Positions 41,841 through 46,105 of a stretch of 46,105 bases of DNA are shown piece by piece. Both the position numbers and the translations under genes were made by a program. Within the stretch, counting starts at the first letter, position 1; the number at the start of each line of letters is the position of its first letter. The stretch covers positions 502,896 through 549,000 of the forward strand of contig BFEA01000423.1 of assembly GCA_003427395.1 (NCBI GenBank), written 5' to 3'. Below the pieces are notes generated by a model that saw only the letters and a program-made list of their open reading frames with translations, searched no databases and had not been told where the DNA came from. Source of the stretch: Chara braunii. Lineage: Eukaryota; Streptophyta; Charophyceae; Charales; Characeae.

Positions 41841-42042
41841 GGAGTTTTACCAGTTGTCCGTGCACTTGTGGTAAAGTTAACAAACCTCCCCCTCTGTGGA
41901 GATATGGGTAAGGAGTTTTACCAGACAGTTGTCGGTGCACTTGTGGTAATTTTGAACCTTCAAAGTTAAAAACCTCCCCCTCTGTGGAGATATGGGTAAG
42001 GAGTTTAAACAGACAGTTGTCCGTGCACTTGTGGTAGTTTTG
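41830..42042. repeat. triplicated unit spanning the LUC7 coding end
   Basis: GATATGGGTAAGGAGTTTTA begins at 41830 and 41901, and GATATGGGTAAGGAGTTT at 41989. Each is followed by CAGTTGTC[CG]GTGCACTTGTGG or a close variant. The first copy contains the last LUC7 codons (TAT GGG TAA). Confidence 0.94.
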
Positions 42043-42746
42043 ATGGACTGCATGGGTTCCTGCCTGCCTTTAGTACCAGTGACATGAATGGTTGATGAAC
42101 TCGATCATCATAACTCACATGTTGCCCAGCTTTTGAACCTCCGAAGTTAAAAACCTTCCCATCTGTGGATGATCGGAGGAAATGAAAAGCAAAATGGGAA
42201 GCAGTTTTCTGGGGATTTCATTGTGCGAATAAGTCTCAACTTAAATTTGGGCTCAATTCCTCTGAATCTTTGACTGCGGAGGAGGTGATTTTCATGCTGA
42301 ATCTTCCGGCACTGGTGTGCAGGTCAAGCAGAATAGCTCGTGTTTGGTACTGAGGTGAAAGCAAAATACAAGCGGGTGTTTCACAAACATCAATCTTGTT
42401 GTACTGGTGTCCATACTTGGACAGAGACTGCATCAGGCTGTATTTCTTGTCCTAACCCTGTAGAAATCGCTACAGGTCAGTTAAATCACCAGTACGCTGC
42501 ACCAGCCCAGTTGAGAATCCGATCGACCCTCTCCTAAAAGTTCGGAGGCTTGCGACAGGGCGTCCAAAGGGTCAGTAGAAAAGGAACTTGTCCCAGGCCG
42601 TGGGCTAGCACTAGTCCCAACCTTGAACAAAAAAAAAGGTTTCCTCCGTCCTCAGGTGGGCCCTGTACTAAGTCCCCCAACTTTCTGGAGTTGGATTCTC
42701 CAAATGTGCTGGTGGTGTTATGTAGAATCCTGGTCCTTTGTGCTTG

Positions 42747-42803
<57 letters not shown>

Positions 42804-44200
42804 TGAAAGAACGAAAAAATCCGTAAGTATGCATCCTGGCACCTGCAAGGGCTGCAAGATTATCACGACATGATCCATTGAATACCATGATATCCTGTGA
42901 CCTTTCCCCCCTATGGTTTTGTGTCCGACTTCTATTCCCTCTCTTTCGTTGCTATGTCCGTGCATTTCTCTGCTTTCTGACTTTTCCTGTCTCTGGCCTC
43001 TGTGACAATGCTTTGATGTGTGAGCCTACCTCTCTTGCTATATGCTCTCCTGTCAACACCGATGCTATCTGCTTTGTTTGTGGACTTGGGCGATCCTTTC
43101 TCGAGGTCATGTGCTGCGGTTGTCCTGGAGGTTGCCAGTGCATGATGTCCCCTCTGCTCCTCCTTTGTATGGCAAGCACGGTCCTTTATGCATGCCCGGA
43201 GTGAACCGTTGGCAATGCAAGTTCTTAGATCACAAATACGAGGAAGATATGCAATGTGACACAGCAGAAATTGGAGTGTTACTGAAATCCAACCTCACAC
43301 ACAGCAGGAGGGGTCCAAAGATAAAAGGCCCCTTCAGCTTCAGTCATACATAAGAAGTTATCAGGTGGGAGATTGGGGAGCTGAAGATGAAGAAGAAGAA
43401 GAAGACAAATGTATGGATCTATCAAATAGTAATACCCTCTCCTCCAGAAATCCCTCCAACATCCTGTACACCCCTGACAGTGGATCTCAGATCCAGAGTC
43501 AGGGAGCCTGGCTCCTGATATACCAATGGCAAGTCTGGAGTCTGTCACTGTTCCTCTCTGTCTCTCACTCTCTTTCTCTCTCGTACTCGAGAGGAAGAAG
43601 AGATGGGTGATAAGAAGAATACGTGTGGGAAGGTCCTGTCTCTCTCCCCCTCGCTGTCTCAGCAAGATGTCCTGGAAGAGGAAAACGGCCTGGCACGGAA
43701 AGTCGAACACAAGCCCGTCCTCAAAATGAGCTGTGTGAGAAATGCGAAACAGTATGCGTCTGAGGTCCGGATAAGACAAAGTCCTCGGAACTGGGAAGTC
43801 CTGCAGGAAAAAGTGAATTGGCAACAAAACGCAAATACCCAGAAATCGAAATCAAAGAAACTGGACTGAACAGATAAAGTGCACACGCGCTGGACTCAGA
43901 TGAGGTAAAGTGCACACTCGCTGAATAGAAAAAAATAGTAAAATGCTCATCCGCCTCTCGGGAATGGAAAGCAAAGCAAAGCTAGCGAACTGAATAGGTT
44001 GGACTGACAACAGACAAAGCACAAATGCCAGTCTGGTAACCTACTCTCCTTGGCCCTCGAAATCGAAAACTTGTCTAGAGGGGCAGGGCTGCCCAGGCCC
44101 ACAGCATGCCACAGGCCTCGACATGATTTCTCCATGTCTTGTCCTCGATACATGTTTGGGTGATGCTCGTGTGTGGGGCTGTACAGAGTCCGTTACAGTA
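42043..44200. other. 3' flank without a recognised gene
   Basis: Contains a (CT)n(GT)n tract, a short Cys-rich frame near 43070-43130 reminiscent of half a PHD finger, and CT-rich stretches near 43540-43600. No polyadenylation site could be assigned. Confidence 0.55.
42749..42804. repeat. (CT)n(GT)n compound microsatellite
   Basis: About 19 CT units are followed by about 9 GT units. Confidence 0.97.
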
Positions 44201-44690
44201 CTTACCGGATTAGAGCAAGCTTAAACAGAGGGAGAAGACAGACTGCTAGCAGCTATTGATCTCCCTTCGATGCCACCATTGGAATTTCCACTGCTTGTCT
44301 TTCCTTGCTGATTATTTTCTACTTGATATTGATGTGTTTTGTATGCAACACACCGTTAGGTTAGATAGGTCGGCATTCTAGTCCCGTACATTGTTATGTG
44401 CCAGTTGCTGCAGCTCGATCTGATGGATTACGTTATGCTTGCACACAGGGAGAAGACAGAGTACTACCGTCTTCACCCGATTAGAATGCTTGGTCATTAT
44501 AGCTGTATTTGGTGCAACTTGTAGGCCAGGCGTTCTCTTCTGGTGAAGATAGTAGTATCTCCCTGCAAGGCCTCCTTTGGACTTCCATGCCTTGCCATTC
44601 CTTTGTGTATTGATAGTGGATGTGAATGCGTTTTGTGTGGAAGACGCCGTTAGGCTAGCTAGGATGGCATTCTAGCCCCCTGCATTGTCG
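44200..44690. repeat. diverged tandem duplication (about 220-280 bp)
   Basis: GGGAGAAGACAGA at 44230 and 44448, CC-x-TTGGA..TTCCA-x-TGCTTG-like blocks, and CCGTTAGGTTAGATAGG versus CCGTTAGGCTAGCTAGG followed by GGCATTCTAG all recur in the same order. Copies are diverged by indels. Confidence 0.85.
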
Positions 44691-45074
44691 TGTGTCTGGG
44701 AGAGCAGAGAGTGCAAATCATCTGGCCCTTGCTGGAGAGAGTGCAGTTATCTCGGTGTCTGTCGCACTGAGGGCACTTGGTTTGCCTCTATACCGTGTGC
44801 CATGTTCCAGGTGCAAAAGCACTTCCTCGCAAGCAGTTCATACGTTCCCTAGTAATATACAAGACTCATCCTTGGGGGAGGTTCGGTTGTGGTGGAAGCG
44901 ACCTGATGCTCCCCTTCCATGAAACTCCTTGCTGTTGGGTGTAAGGGTGAGAACCTTTGTCTAGTCCTCTCTGAAGTAGACTGGAAGGATGGTGGTTGCT
45001 GATGTGCGCTTGGACCAACCGGTAACAATGTCCAGCTCTGTTCTTATCCCTACACTACTAAAATTGCTAGCGTC

Positions 45075-45337
45075 ACAAATCTGAAAGCCGGGCCGTCGCG
45101 GTCCTACTAGTGCACGGCCCGGATTGTCGGGAGATTGTGACAAAATTGAAATCTGGGCCGTTGCGGTCCTACCGGCCAATGGCCCAGATTGTCGGGAGAT
45201 GGTAACAAATCTGCAATCTGGGCCATCGGGTCCTACCGGACTGGCAGCCTGGATCAACATGGACTAAAGATCGTGCAATCTGGGCCATCGGGTCCTACCG
45301 GACTGGCGGCCTGGATCAACATGGACTGAATATCGTA
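45075..45337. repeat. 62-65-bp tandem array, about four copies
   Basis: Units start near 45075, 45140, 45205 and 45267. Each has a TGGGCC/CGGGCC core followed by [GT]CG[CG]GGTCCTAC. The last two units are almost identical (ATCTGGGCCATCGGGTCCTA). The first two also contain GGCCC[GA]GATTGTCGGGAGAT, an inverted GGCC-type word. Confidence 0.9.
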
Positions 45338-45941
45338 AGCCCGCGTCCAAGTCCAGGCCGTAGGTACGGTAGGCCCGACGGCCCAGATGGCAGCACGTGT
45401 TTTCCGTTTCAATGGGTTGTTCGTTTCCCAACGAGTCTGCTGTCGTTCGGTGCCGTTGCTGCAGCGCCCCTTGGTCTGTTTCGAAAGCGGTGCCCGTGCC
45501 GTTTAGTGCTGTGGGTGCAGCACCGGTTCGTCTGTTTCGAAGCTGAAAGTGCCCGTGGTTATTAATTGCCTTGAAGCGCCCGTCGTCGTTCCATAAGGTG
45601 CTCATTGTAACATAACACACTTTGGCGAAGCTCTCTGTCTCTCCACCTCCCTCACTCCCTCTCCTCTGCCGTTAACCAGTTGGCCCTTGGGGATTGTGCT
45701 GGGCCCGGTGATGGCATGTGTTGGTGGCACGTGGACGCCAGCAAACTCCAAAATGGGAGATCGAGGTCAGTGGTCAATTCCCTCCTCTACCCGTCTCTCT
45801 CTCTCTCTCTCTCTCGCGTGCGCGCGCACGCTCGCTCGCTTGCTCAGCCAACGCCCTCAGCACCCCCTCCACTTGCAGTCCGCCAGCGGTCACTCCACCA
45901 CCAAAGCCAGCGCCTGCCCTCCGCCAGCGCTCACTTCCCTC

Positions 45942-45976
<35 letters not shown>

Positions 45977-46105
45977 CTCCCCCCGTGCACCTGTGCTCCG
46001 CTCCTCTCCTCACCAGCACTCCCTCCTCTGCCAGCGCTCCCCTTGCTGCCTGCGGTCGGCGTCGTCATCAGCTTGCCCTGCGCCAGCGCCAGCGCAAGGG
46101 CTCCC
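45338..46105. other. right edge: CT tracts and GCCAGCG words
   Basis: (CT)n tracts occur at about 45796-45814 and 45940-45975. The word GCCAGCG recurs irregularly from 45890 to the window end. No gene is recognised. Confidence 0.65.

Noticed and set aside
1-46105. CRISPR array, bacterial operon, phage or plasmid system
   Set aside because: No regular spacer-repeat array, no compact gene clusters, and clear spliced plant gene structure.

Overview
This is nuclear DNA from a green plant, probably a streptophyte alga or early-diverging land plant. One recognisable gene lies on the + strand: a plant-type LUC7 (LUC7A/LUC7B family) U1 snRNP-associated splicing factor. Twelve exons fit together from 10420 to 41840. 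Their phases agree throughout and give a 365-residue C-terminal portion of the protein. The first exon or exons, which hold the N-terminus and most of zinc finger 1, were not found. They are either upstream of the window or were missed. Introns run from about 1.0 to 10.3 kb, so roughly 1.1 kb of coding sequence is spread over 31 kb. The streptophyte assignment is inferred from the plant-like LUC7 sequence, from a plastid trnI-GAU fragment with the start of its plant-type intron, and from a mitochondrial atp1-like fragment.

Layout. 1-2000: (GA)n microsatellites and purine-rich DNA with no gene. 2000-4560: a strongly pyrimidine-rich block with internal direct repeats, which creates long artefactual Ser/Leu/Phe-rich open frames. 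4560-10419: intergenic or first-intron DNA with a 24-bp minisatellite, a 125-bp fold-back and an 80-bp tandem duplication. 10420-41840: the LUC7 exons. Their introns hold a tRNA-derived SINE (about 13.3-13.5 kb), an atp1-like insert beside a 3' splice site (14.8 kb), a 528-bp fold-back element (15.4-15.9 kb), a plastid trnI fragment (23.5 kb), an approximately 970-bp terminal-inverted-repeat element with a hairpin minisatellite (24.5-25.5 kb), and many two-copy tandem duplications. 41841-46105: 3' flank with tandem repeats and microsatellites and no recognised gene.

Several splicing features stand out in this splicing-factor gene. One intron appears to be GC-AG. There are competing 3' splice sites before two exons, one pair of them in frame. 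A (TG)n(AG)n-T-run tract lies just upstream of an exon. A triplicated unit spans the last codons. I see no prokaryotic-type operon, CRISPR array, functional tRNA or rRNA gene, or clearly new multi-gene system. The window is mostly large introns expanded by repeats and organellar DNA.
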